A program made the translations under genes and the position numbers. A DNA stretch of 7,284 nt. Source: Nitrososphaerota archaeon (lineage in GTDB: Archaea > Thermoproteota > Nitrososphaeria > Nitrososphaerales > Nitrosopumilaceae). Under the pieces are notes generated by a model, which saw only the letters and a list, made by a program, of their open reading frames with translations, did not search any database and was not told the origin of the DNA. This document shows positions 1 to 6,174 of the stretch, in pieces. The stretch is from contig JAGWGS010000066.1 of assembly GCA_028867235.1 (NCBI GenBank), forward strand, positions 1 to 7,284, written 5' to 3'. How positions within the stretch are numbered: position 1 is the stretch's first letter; every line of letters begins with the position of its first letter.

Positions 1-399
1 CTCAAAGAAATGCAAGGCAGGCAGACCCACATGGCAATTGTCGTTGATGAATTTGGAGGGGTTGAAGGATGTGTCACCTTGGAAGATCTGTTAGAAGAAA
101 TTGTTGGCGAGATAATGGATGAAACAGACATGGAAGAGCTCAACTTTAAGATGTTAGACAAGAACACTATGCTTGCAAGTGGTGATGTTGAAATAGACAC
201 AGTAAACGAAGTTCTCAAGTCTGATATCCCTCAGGGAGACGATTATTCTACACTAAATGGCCTTTTACATGACAAACTAAAGGACATACCAAGAAAGGGA
301 GACAGAGTAGTAATGGAATCAATAAAAATGACAGTTGAAGAGACTGCAAATAATCAAGCAATTAAAATCAAGATAGAAAAACTTGCAAGTTCAGATTAA
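1..399 (+). CDS. CorC/CNNM-type CBS and transporter-associated domain protein, C-terminal part (5' end outside window)
   Basis: The reading frame is open from base 1, so this is the end of a longer gene; the first in-window ATG at 10 is internal, not the start. Residues AIVVDEFGGVEGCVTLEDLL, followed by EEIVGEI, are the highly conserved end of the second CBS domain in the CorC/HlyC/CNNM family. The last 80 or so residues fit the CorC_HlyC transporter-associated domain (LASGDVEIDTVNEVL, then YSTLNGLLHDKL, then a GDRV strand). In this family an N-terminal DUF21 membrane domain normally precedes the CBS pair. Members are implicated in Mg2+ or Co2+ efflux or divalent-metal homeostasis, with the CBS pair as a cytosolic nucleotide-sensing module. 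The membrane part lies outside the window, so the transport role is inferred from the family. The TAA stop overlaps the convergent threonine synthase stop by 4 nt. Confidence 0.9.
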   Translation, partial: LKEMQGRQTHMAIVVDEFGGVEGCVTLEDLLEEIVGEIMDETDMEELNFKMLDKNTMLASGDVEIDTVNEVLKSDIPQGDDYSTLNGLLHDKLKDIPRKGDRVVMESIKMTVEETANNQAIKIKIEKLASSD

Positions 400-1727
400 G
401 AGCGTGGAGGTATTGCAAACTGGTTTTGCGGATTTTTATGATAATCCACAGGTATGCTAGAATCTTTTTGTCGTCCCGTAAGTATTCCAACAACTGATTC
501 ATCTTTTTTGATGATTCCTTGCTCAATTAGTTTTTTGACTCCTGCAGGTACTGCGCCTGATGCCATTTCACAATCAAATCCATTAAGACCAACAAGTGCC
601 ATACCATCAAGCATCTCAGAATCCGATACCTGAGTCACAATACCATTTGTGAAATCAAGTGCTCTTAATCCCTTGAGTATGTTTGCAGGTTTTGCAATTT
701 GTATTGCAGTGGCCTTGGTCTTTGGTCGCAGATTGTTCTTATCCATATGCTCATAATATCGCGATATAAGACCAGTATCGGGTTTTCCTTTATTCCATCG
801 CAGTTCTGTATTTTCAAATTTTCCATTATACAGATTATACAATGTATTTGCACCTTCAGAATTTACAATTGCAAGTCTTGGGATTTTTTTAATCCATCCC
901 CATTCATATAGCTCCATCAATGCCTTGCCACAACTAGAAGTATTTCCAAGTGCGCCTCCAGGATATACAATCCAGTCAGGTGGATTCCAATCAAGATATT
1001 CAAGGGCCCTAAACACGATAGTTTTTTGTCCTTCAATTCTAAACGGGTTTACAGAGTTTACAGTGTATCCTCCTATCTGTCCTGCTTGTTTTAATGAAGC
1101 AGACAAGGCGTCATCAAAATTTCCTTTAATCTCAACTACTTGTGCACCAAACTGAAATGCTTGGCTTAGTTTTCCAGGAGCTACTTCTCCTGCAGGAATG
1201 TATACATCACAATCCATGTTTTCATTTGCCGCATACATTGCAGCAGAAGCAGAGGTGTTGCCAGTTGAAGCACAAATTATTTTTTTAATCTTGACAAGTT
1301 TTGCATGTGTCACAGCTGTTGTCATGCCGTTATCTTTGAAAGAACCGCTTGGGTTATACCCCTCAGGTTGTAGCCACAGATTTTGTAGTCCTACGTATTT
1401 TGATACACGTGACATGTGGTAGGGTTTTGATAATCTTCCTTCAGCACCATCTAGTGAGACAAGATATTTAGAACATTGATCAATGTTTTCAGTATCAATC
1501 TGACAGAAATTCAATAGTTCTCGAAAACGCCACACTCCACTTTCATTGAAGATATTATTGGAGTGATTGCGTCTTTTGTAAAAAACTTCTTTTAATGATA
1601 CCTGAGGAGCTGAAGCATACTTGACATCTAGCAAATGACCCTTTTCACATTCAATTCTAGTATCAGTTATAGGATACTCTAAACCACATGCTGGTTCTAT
1701 GCATTTTAGATATGCTTGAGACTGCAT
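396..1727 (-). CDS. thrC: threonine synthase (PLP-dependent)
   Basis: Predicted to convert O-phospho-L-homoserine to L-threonine in the cytosol, the last step of threonine synthesis. At 443 residues it is typical of archaeal ThrC. The N-terminus carries a zinc-ribbon-like element (C9, C14, C27, H31) followed by a hydrophobic strand, as in many archaeal ThrC proteins. The PLP lysine is K131 in YNPSGSFKDNG. STGNTSASAA (154-163) is the substrate-binding asparagine loop, and PGGALGNTSS (256-265) is the cofactor phosphate-binding loop. The LTGR segment near 416-419 matches the conserved C-terminal region. The ATG at 1727 is preferred because a TTTAAATA box lies about 27 nt upstream, suggesting a leaderless transcript. 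Other fold-type II PLP enzymes such as cysteate synthase share this architecture, so ThrC is favoured but not proven. Confidence 0.92.
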   Translation of the reverse strand: MQSQAYLKCIEPACGLEYPITDTRIECEKGHLLDVKYASAPQVSLKEVFYKRRNHSNNIFNESGVWRFRELLNFCQIDTENIDQCSKYLVSLDGAEGRLSKPYHMSRVSKYVGLQNLWLQPEGYNPSGSFKDNGMTTAVTHAKLVKIKKIICASTGNTSASAAMYAANENMDCDVYIPAGEVAPGKLSQAFQFGAQVVEIKGNFDDALSASLKQAGQIGGYTVNSVNPFRIEGQKTIVFRALEYLDWNPPDWIVYPGGALGNTSSCGKALMELYEWGWIKKIPRLAIVNSEGANTLYNLYNGKFENTELRWNKGKPDTGLISRYYEHMDKNNLRPKTKATAIQIAKPANILKGLRALDFTNGIVTQVSDSEMLDGMALVGLNGFDCEMASGAVPAGVKKLIEQGIIKKDESVVGILTGRQKDSSIPVDYHKNPQNQFAIPPRS

Positions 1728-1749
1728 TATGCAAAATTTAGTAGGTTTG

Positions 1750-1757
1750 TATTTAAA
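1750..1757 (-). promoter_or_regulatory. TATA-like box for threonine synthase
   Basis: On the minus strand the octamer TTTAAATA is centred about 26-27 nt upstream of the ATG at 1727. That is the archaeal TATA-to-start-site distance if transcription begins at the first base of the start codon. No Shine-Dalgarno sequence precedes the ATG, which supports a leaderless mRNA. This is inferred from spacing and base composition only. Confidence 0.5.
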
Positions 1758-1816
1758 TCTAGAGTTGAAAACTTCCGTTCACAATCTAGAGCAAAAATCT
1801 ACCTGTGTAAAACAGA

Positions 1817-1930
1817 TTACTTTTTGGGCCCTGAACGCATATGGAAATTAATACAACACTTGCATTCTTTTGCTACACATTCTTCCTCTGACACATGGCC
1901 ACAAATACCACATTCACAATGTGATTGCAT
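1817..1930 (-). CDS. small Cys/His-rich putative zinc-binding protein
   Basis: A short frame encodes 37 residues from the ATG at 1930, starting MQSHCECGICGH and ending RSGPKK. It holds seven cysteines (5, 7, 10, 18, 23, 25, 26) and histidines at 4, 12 and 30, in the pattern CxCx2C-x7-C-x4-CxCC-x3-H. That number of ligands could bind two zinc ions, or one zinc with disulfides. Cysteine density this high in an AT-rich genome argues strongly for selection on the frame. A TTG at 1963 would add eleven residues (MVKWDGFTEEI) that also look protein-like, giving 48 residues. A GTTAAATG box about 25 nt before the ATG favours the shorter form as a leaderless product. The frame lies between the hypothetical gene at 1985 and threonine synthase, on the same strand. 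Family and function are not recognised; nucleic-acid or protein binding is a guess. Confidence 0.72.
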   Translation of the reverse strand: MQSHCECGICGHVSEEECVAKECKCCINFHMRSGPKK

Positions 1931-1984
1931 AATTTCTTCTGTAAAACCATCCCATTTAACCAATGTGTTGGTTTTGGTACAAGA

Positions 1985-2344
1985 TTATTTTTTTGATTTT
2001 TTAGGTTTCTCTGATGGTTTTTTTGCAGCTTTTGCCTTGTCTTCTAGATGTTTTGCTTTTGCCTCTTCAGTTTCTTTGCTCTTTTCATCTACTGCTTTCA
2101 TGACTGCCTGTATTAGACCATCAAGATCACTGTCAGAAACAGCAGGTTCCACAGCCGTGGCAATTTGTGTTATGGTATTAGATATGGCAGAGCTTACCTC
2201 GTCAAAGCTTTCAGGATCTTCATATGCAGCATTGTATAATGCCTTTAATCTCCTGACATCGGAAAGTACCTGATCGGTCAATGTTAAACGGTATTTTTTA
2301 CCATTTATGGTAATTTCCTGACTTATCATGCATGCATTCGCCAT
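1985..2344 (-). CDS. hypothetical protein with Lys-rich C-terminal tail
   Basis: I do not recognise a named family. From the ATG at 2344 the product is 119 residues. An N-terminal hairpin-like segment (ITINGKKYRLTLTDQ) is followed by helical, acidic sequence containing DVRRLKALYNAAYEDPESFD, then a serine/threonine-rich helix. The last 35 or so residues are highly charged and lysine-rich (EEAKAKHLEDKAKAAKK, ending KPKKSKK), probably a disordered or helical basic tail that could touch nucleic acid or a membrane surface. No signal peptide or membrane helix is visible. The open frame extends to an ATG at 2395, but those extra residues would run into the divergent gene's leader and look unlike the rest. 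ATGs at 2347 and 2329 are also possible; the 2329 start has a CTTTATGA box 27 nt upstream. Cytosolic location is inferred. Confidence 0.75.
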   Translation of the reverse strand: MANACMISQEITINGKKYRLTLTDQVLSDVRRLKALYNAAYEDPESFDEVSSAISNTITQIATAVEPAVSDSDLDGLIQAVMKAVDEKSKETEEAKAKHLEDKAKAAKKPSEKPKKSKK

Positions 2345-2393
2345 CATGCTTTCATAAAGTTTTCTGTAAAAAAGAACATGTAGTAGGGCAATC

Positions 2394-2399
2394 AAGGAG
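2394..2399 (+). promoter_or_regulatory. Shine-Dalgarno sequence for the flavin-reductase-like gene
   Basis: AAGGAG ends 2 nt before the ATG at 2402 and 5 nt before the second ATG at 2405. The spacing favours initiation at the second ATG, which would remove only the first methionine. It also shows this mRNA has a leader, unlike the leaderless-looking genes nearby. Confidence 0.55.
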
Positions 2400-2401
2400 T
2401 A

Positions 2402-3292
2402 ATGATGACAAGAAAACTTCCAGGTAAAGCAGAGAGATACTTTACTACAGGAATATCCATGATCACGTCACATGGCCCTAATGGATCAAACGTCATGGCA
2501 GCAGAGTGGGTCATGCAGATTTCATACAATCCAATTTTGATTGCAATATTCATCCACAAAGGATCACAGACTCTCAAGAATATCGAAAAAACCAAAGAGT
2601 TTGGAGTAAATGTAGCATCAGAGAAACAGACATCTCAAGTAAGTGTAGCAGGAGGATATTCAGGATCTGAGATAGACAAGCTACAAATCAAAAATCTCTT
2701 CAACACGGTAAAATCAAAAAAGATCAGAGCACCATCAATTTCAGGATGCACAATAAACGCAGAATGTATTTTGGTCAAAAAAGAAAAGACTGGAGATCAT
2801 GTCATGTTAGTAGGAAAAGCAATACACATTCAACATGACGAATCTCAGAGCCCATTAATATATCACAGAAATAGATATTTCCAGATAGGGCATGCAATAG
2901 AGCCTCAACGAGAAGAAATACCAGTAGACAGGGAAACTTTTGAATTTTTTACCAACCTTGCACAAAAAAGATTTGTGTTAAAATGCATTGGTGTCACAGT
3001 AAAATCAAAAAATAAAATTCTAGTAGTAAAACAACCAAATAGTTTCATGCAAACAATACCACTATGCATTCCACCATCTGGGAAAAATCACACTAGATAC
3101 CTGGAGAAATTTTTAAAAAAGATGAAATTAGATTTTGAATTATGTCAAGAGCCAATCATGAAAAGATTTGTCTTAAAATATGAAAAAAATAGTCAGAGAA
3201 TCAATATGATACAATATAATGGAAAAACCAAATCAGATAAAGAGCATTTATGGAAACCTGTTAATTCAGATCCAATCTTGAGTATACTCTAG
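2402..3292 (+). CDS. flavin reductase-like (FMN-binding split-barrel) protein with C-terminal degenerate Nudix-like domain
   Basis: Residues 5-165 or so match the flavin reductase / DIM6-NTAB split-barrel family. Signs are the opening turn with GISMITSHGPNGSN (17-30), the AAEWVMQISYNPILIAIFI stretch typical of the FMN-binding strands (33-51), and SQTLKNIEKTKEFGVNVAS (55-73). Family members bind FMN as dimers and reduce flavins or related electron acceptors using NAD(P)H; the substrate here is unknown. The usual domain is 160-190 residues, so the product (296) carries about 110 extra. Residues 190-293 read like a Nudix fold (IGVTVKSKNKILVVKQPN, then IPPSGKN, then LEKFLKKMKLDFEL, then EHLWKPV), but the catalytic glutamates are absent. 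The stop shares CTAG with the convergent gene. An AAGGAG element supports the ATG at 2405 over 2402. The first domain is a confident call; the second is tentative. Confidence 0.85.
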   Translation: MMTRKLPGKAERYFTTGISMITSHGPNGSNVMAAEWVMQISYNPILIAIFIHKGSQTLKNIEKTKEFGVNVASEKQTSQVSVAGGYSGSEIDKLQIKNLFNTVKSKKIRAPSISGCTINAECILVKKEKTGDHVMLVGKAIHIQHDESQSPLIYHRNRYFQIGHAIEPQREEIPVDRETFEFFTNLAQKRFVLKCIGVTVKSKNKILVVKQPNSFMQTIPLCIPPSGKNHTRYLEKFLKKMKLDFELCQEPIMKRFVLKYEKNSQRINMIQYNGKTKSDKEHLWKPVNSDPILSIL

Positions 3293-3648
3293 ATTATAAT
3301 ATAATCAAGTGCCACAGCATCTGCAAGCAATGAGGCATGCCTTGAATTTACAATATAGCCATTTTTTATATCAGTTGTAGGCAGCCATCTATTTGTAGAG
3401 CTATAGTGTCTTTTTTCTTTCATTTCTTTTTCAATATCACCAAGGTCACATTCACCCTCTTCAATCTGCTGAGTATTGATGTGTTTTATTGTAATCAAGA
3501 TTTTTTTTACCTTAACTCGTACACCAAATCTCCAAATATGATCTGAGGTGTCATCTTCAACTTCAAGTAACTTTAGTTTTATTTCCTTTGTGCCAAGAGC
3601 ATCCCTGCTCACGAGGACACGTTCATCAACAAAGTCTTCAAAACTCAT
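3289..3648 (-). CDS. hypothetical protein, 119 aa
   Basis: No family is recognised. The N-terminal half looks like an antiparallel beta structure (ALGTKEIKLKLLEVED, then WRFGVRVKVKKILITIKHI). It is followed by an acidic segment (EEGECDLGDIEKEMKEK) and a C-terminal part with HYSSTNRWLP and a hydrophobic end (ADAVALDYIII). There is no signal peptide, no clear membrane helix and only one cysteine. It lies 23 nt downstream of the resolvase gene on the same strand, so co-transcription is possible. A CTTTAATG box overlapping the resolvase stop codon, about 26 nt upstream of the ATG, would alternatively permit its own leaderless transcript. Its TAG stop overlaps the convergent flavin-reductase-like stop as CTAG. 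Coding status rests on frame length, codon use and packing; function is unknown. Confidence 0.75.
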   Translation of the reverse strand: MSFEDFVDERVLVSRDALGTKEIKLKLLEVEDDTSDHIWRFGVRVKVKKILITIKHINTQQIEEGECDLGDIEKEMKEKRHYSSTNRWLPTTDIKNGYIVNSRHASLLADAVALDYIII

Positions 3649-3671
3649 TATTTGATATTTAATGCATCACA

Positions 3672-4250
3672 TTAAAGAAGTATTCGGTCCTGTCTTTTTT
3701 GTTTAATAAAAGGCATCATACATGATTCTAAATTCAACGGTAGTCTTTTTCCTTCAACCATGGCATATGTGTCTCCATCATAAGTACAGATAAAATCAGT
3801 AACAGGATACTTTTCATCCCAGATCTTAAAGTATTCCCTTAGTTCTCGGTGTTCATATTTTCCAGTTCCTATTCTCTTCTTTGACGAAAACTTGAATGCC
3901 ACTATCATTTTTCTTGTCTGATATAGTTCAAAGGTATGTATCCATTTCAGACATCGCTGTATTTGATCAAACGGAACTCTCAGAGTGGTATTTGTACCAG
4001 ATTTTGCCTCTATGGTGTAGATTACATTTTCCCTAGTGCTAACAGCTAGTATATCTGGCAACCCTACACTAGGTGATCCCAATCGAAATGCTTTCCATCC
4101 ATCTACAGCATTAAATCTCTTCACAAGAGTATCTTCCCAATTATATCCACGTTGCCTTCGAGTTCTTGCAATACGCTGATTTACTGTTTTTCTGTTTTTG
4201 TTACGCACTAGCACTTTTTTATCAAGTTCAGTATATCCTGCAAGTACCAT
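3672..4250 (-). CDS. hjc: Holliday junction resolvase, Hjc family
   Basis: Archaeal structure-specific nuclease that cleaves four-way DNA junctions in recombination and fork repair, acting as a dimer. The PD-(D/E)xK set is complete: E39 in RGYNWEDTLVKRF, then LGSPSVGLPDILAV with D66, then IYTIEAKSG with E81 and K83. Order and spacing agree with characterised archaeal Hjc. The product is 192 residues against roughly 120-140 in classical Hjc. There is an N-terminal basic segment (residues 11-34, rich in K and R) and a C-terminal extension of about 60 residues containing HRELREYFKIWDEKY and a short strand region. The basic N-terminus may bind DNA. The ATG at 4250 is the first in frame; a later alternative start inside the basic stretch cannot be excluded. 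It is followed closely by an unknown gene on the same strand and is divergent from another unknown gene. Confidence 0.9.
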   Translation of the reverse strand: MVLAGYTELDKKVLVRNKNRKTVNQRIARTRRQRGYNWEDTLVKRFNAVDGWKAFRLGSPSVGLPDILAVSTRENVIYTIEAKSGTNTTLRVPFDQIQRCLKWIHTFELYQTRKMIVAFKFSSKKRIGTGKYEHRELREYFKIWDEKYPVTDFICTYDGDTYAMVEGKRLPLNLESCMMPFIKQKRQDRILL

Positions 4251-4371
4251 TTTGTCTTATTTGGTTAGCAAGAATTTGGAGATATAGACTAGGTGGTAAT
4301 TATACTAACACCTCTGTGCCTACTTTTGTACAGCATGAAATTACTTGCAAAAACGAGTTTTTATCCTCAGC

Positions 4372-4379
4372 ATTAATAT
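4372..4379 (+). promoter_or_regulatory. TATA-like box for the 111-aa hypothetical gene
   Basis: ATTAATAT is centred 27 nt upstream of the ATG at 4403, with no Shine-Dalgarno sequence between. This suggests a leaderless transcript and supports 4403 as the true start over any upstream extension. Inference from spacing only. Confidence 0.45.
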
Positions 4380-4402
4380 GTCATGAGACAAACAGACAGT
4401 GT

Positions 4403-4738
4403 ATGTCATCAATTGATAGTCAGACCACATATCTCAAATACAAAGAATATTCAGATCTTCTCAAAGTCATTTTGTATTCATCACAGTCAGTTTTAGGTGC
4501 AGTACCCTTGATTTACCACCTCAAGCATAACAATCAAAACATAATATTCATTCAAACTGGTACAATGGGTGGCAATGTTATACATTATCTAATTAGTAAT
4601 GGGCCCCCATCAAAAAAATTCATAGAATTAAAGAGACTGACAGGAGATTACACTTTTGTAGATAAAATCGGAACAGATGGAATGTCACTTTACATCCCCA
4701 TATTGGAATTAGAGAAATCAAACCTTAGTTTTCCTTAA
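4403..4738 (+). CDS. hypothetical protein, 111 aa
   Basis: No family is recognised. The product begins MSSIDSQTTYLKYKEYSDLL and has alternating helical and strand-like segments. They include SVLGAVPLIYHLKHNNQNII, an FIQTGTMGGNVIHYL stretch with a glycine turn, a lysine-rich KKFIELKRL helix, and a strand-rich end (GMSLYIPILELEKS). No cysteines, signal peptide or membrane helix are present in this form, so a small soluble cytosolic protein is likely. The frame stays open upstream to 4166, but that part runs antisense through the resolvase gene and has unlike composition. The ATG at 4403 with a TATA-like box 27 nt upstream is the better start. It is transcribed divergently from hjc and ends 6 nt before the end of the convergent DUF35 gene. 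Confidence 0.65.
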   Translation: MSSIDSQTTYLKYKEYSDLLKVILYSSQSVLGAVPLIYHLKHNNQNIIFIQTGTMGGNVIHYLISNGPPSKKFIELKRLTGDYTFVDKIGTDGMSLYIPILELEKSNLSFP

Positions 4739-4744
4739 GGCATA

Positions 4745-5068
4745 TCATGAAATTTTGAAAACAAATTTCGGTGTTTTATTATAAGTACAGTATTCCAAGG
4801 TCAACATTTGGCCGGGAACCAGGCCAGATACAGGCTCAGATATTGTTCCAATGACCCTTATGCTATTTTCAAATTCTGCAATACAAAAGTAAGCACCATC
4901 TTTTTTTGAAAATTCTACAAGTATTGCATTGCTTGGTACATGCAACCATTCAACATCACCTAGACATTTGTTACAAAATTCACTTGGAGGCCATACCCAA
5001 TGAACGCATTTCATGCATTTGCTACACACAAAGTTATTGCAAGACAATTCATCTTCAAATCTAGTCAT
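4745..5068 (-). CDS. DUF35 zinc-ribbon/OB-fold protein (acyl-CoA-binding partner of thiolase)
   Basis: At 107 residues it has the two-part DUF35 build. A rubredoxin-like zinc ribbon has C15xxC18 and C32xxC35 around a proline turn (VWPPSEFCNKC), and an OB-fold beta barrel runs from about residue 45 (AILVEFSKKDGAYFCIAEF, then RVIGTISEPV, then PGQMLTLEY). Extra cysteines at 10 and 21 flank the ribbon. In archaea DUF35 proteins bind a thiolase, and in the known three-component complex bridge it to HMG-CoA synthase while helping to hold CoA; bacterial and actinobacterial relatives also pair with thiolases. Here the start overlaps the thiolase stop as ATGA, and a GGTG element lies 8 nt before the ATG, so translation is probably coupled and the two proteins likely interact. 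It ends the operon. Confidence 0.88.
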   Translation of the reverse strand: MTRFEDELSCNNFVCSKCMKCVHWVWPPSEFCNKCLGDVEWLHVPSNAILVEFSKKDGAYFCIAEFENSIRVIGTISEPVSGLVPGQMLTLEYCTYNKTPKFVFKIS

Positions 5069-6174
5069 GATTCTAACACCAAGACTGTAGAAGATGTTGC
5101 ACCTGCAGACATATTGTGAACAAGACCGGTCTTTGCATTAGGCACTTGCCTTTTACCTGCATTTCCTCCTAGTTGACGACATACTTCAACAACTTGTGCT
5201 ATTCCTGTAGCACCAAGAGGATGCCCAGCCCCAAGTAAACCGCCTCTAGGGTTTATTTTTTTATCACAGGTATCATATAGAGACCGAACAAGTTTTGCAC
5301 CCTCTCCTTTTTTACAGAATCCCATTTCTTCCAATCCAATAATTTCACATATACTAAATGCATCGTGAAGCTCGACCACATCGACATCATTAGCAGTTTT
5401 TCTAGACATGCCATATGCCTGGGTTACTGCATGTCGTGTAGACTCCATTGAAGAGAGATCATTATTTTTTGTAAAACTTGCAGATGTTGTCTGTTGTCCA
5501 ATCCCAGAAATCCATATTGGAGTGTCAGTGATTTTTCTTGCCTTGTCTTCAGAGCATACAAGTATGGCAGCCGCACCATCACAGGGCATTGAACAATCAA
5601 GCAATCGGACGTTCTCTGTGAGATTTTTAGATTTCATAACATCATCAAAGGAAAACGATTTATCAAAAAAAGCATCAGGGTTTGAAAGTGCGTTGTTGTG
5701 GTTTTTTACAGACACGTATGCAAGATCTTCCAAACTTGTTCCATATTTTCTCATGTGTGCACTTGTAAACATGGATGACCAAAATATCGGATGGGTGTAT
5801 TCTCCTCGGGACATGTCCCAATCTAGAACAAGACCTGGATTGTTTGCCTTGTCAGCACCTACTACAAGAGCCATATCGGCTAGCCCTGATGAAACATATG
5901 CATATGCTGATACCAGAGAATTTGTTCCAGAGTTACACAGGCTCTCTACAGAATGAGATATTTTCGGCTTGAGTCCTGACAACTCTGATATAATGTTTGC
6001 AATATAGTTCCTGTTCGCATTTGTAGATGCAAGAACCACATCAATGTCATGTTGCCCAAGATTTTTTCCATTCTCAAACATTTTCTTGACAGATGAGAGC
6101 ATCATCATATCAAGCGATCTTTCACTCTTGTCAAATTTTGTAATACCGGTTGCAACTATTGCTACTTTTCTCAT
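5065..6174 (-). CDS. thiolase family protein, archaeal SCP2-like type (acetyl-CoA C-acyltransferase-like)
   Basis: At 369 residues it is typical of archaeal and SCP2-type thiolases, which are shorter than classical bacterial ones. The nucleophile is C80 in VESLCNSGTNSL. H270 lies in VVELHDAFSICE, and H318 in the GGLLGAGHPLGATG loop. The second catalytic cysteine of classical thiolases (CxG near the C-terminus) is replaced by HNMSAGATSS (353-362), as in SCP2-like enzymes, where the histidines do the acid-base work. The expected reaction is reversible Claisen condensation or thiolysis of acyl-CoA, for example two acetyl-CoA to acetoacetyl-CoA for mevalonate synthesis, or cleavage of acetoacetyl-CoA in the 3-hydroxypropionate/4-hydroxybutyrate cycle. 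The substrate cannot be read from sequence. ATGA overlaps join it to both neighbours, and GTGAT sits 5 nt before its ATG as a ribosome-binding segment. Confidence 0.9.
   Translation of the reverse strand: MRKVAIVATGITKFDKSERSLDMMMLSSVKKMFENGKNLGQHDIDVVLASTNANRNYIANIISELSGLKPKISHSVESLCNSGTNSLVSAYAYVSSGLADMALVVGADKANNPGLVLDWDMSRGEYTHPIFWSSMFTSAHMRKYGTSLEDLAYVSVKNHNNALSNPDAFFDKSFSFDDVMKSKNLTENVRLLDCSMPCDGAAAILVCSEDKARKITDTPIWISGIGQQTTSASFTKNNDLSSMESTRHAVTQAYGMSRKTANDVDVVELHDAFSICEIIGLEEMGFCKKGEGAKLVRSLYDTCDKKINPRGGLLGAGHPLGATGIAQVVEVCRQLGGNAGKRQVPNAKTGLVHNMSAGATSSTVLVLES

Noticed and set aside
1786..1800. Short T-run on the minus strand (ATTTTTG) downstream of the cysteine-rich gene as a transcription terminator
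   Set aside because: Only five Ts and no distinguishing context in an AT-rich genome; archaeal T-run terminators cannot be told from background here.
1716..2273. Plus-strand open frame of 185 codons
   Set aside because: It runs antisense through both the Lys-rich hypothetical gene and the cysteine-rich small gene. The translation is full of Ser and Phe runs that mirror Lys/Glu-rich sequence on the other strand, and it has no promoter or ribosome-binding site.
2345..2395. Longer start for the Lys-rich hypothetical protein at the ATG at 2395
   Set aside because: It would add a hydrophobic N-terminus unlike the rest of the protein and reach into the leader of the divergent flavin-reductase-like gene; starts at 2347, 2344 or 2329 are more reasonable.
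4166..4402. Upstream in-frame extension of the 111-aa gene encoding a hydrophobic, membrane-like N-terminus
   Set aside because: The extension lies partly antisense to the hjc coding region and partly in its promoter region. The hydrophobic look comes from the reverse complement of hjc codons, and a TATA-like box precedes the ATG at 4403.
5408..5956. Plus-strand open frame of 182 codons inside the thiolase gene
   Set aside because: It is fully antisense to a strongly supported thiolase with all catalytic motifs, and its product shows no recognisable domain.
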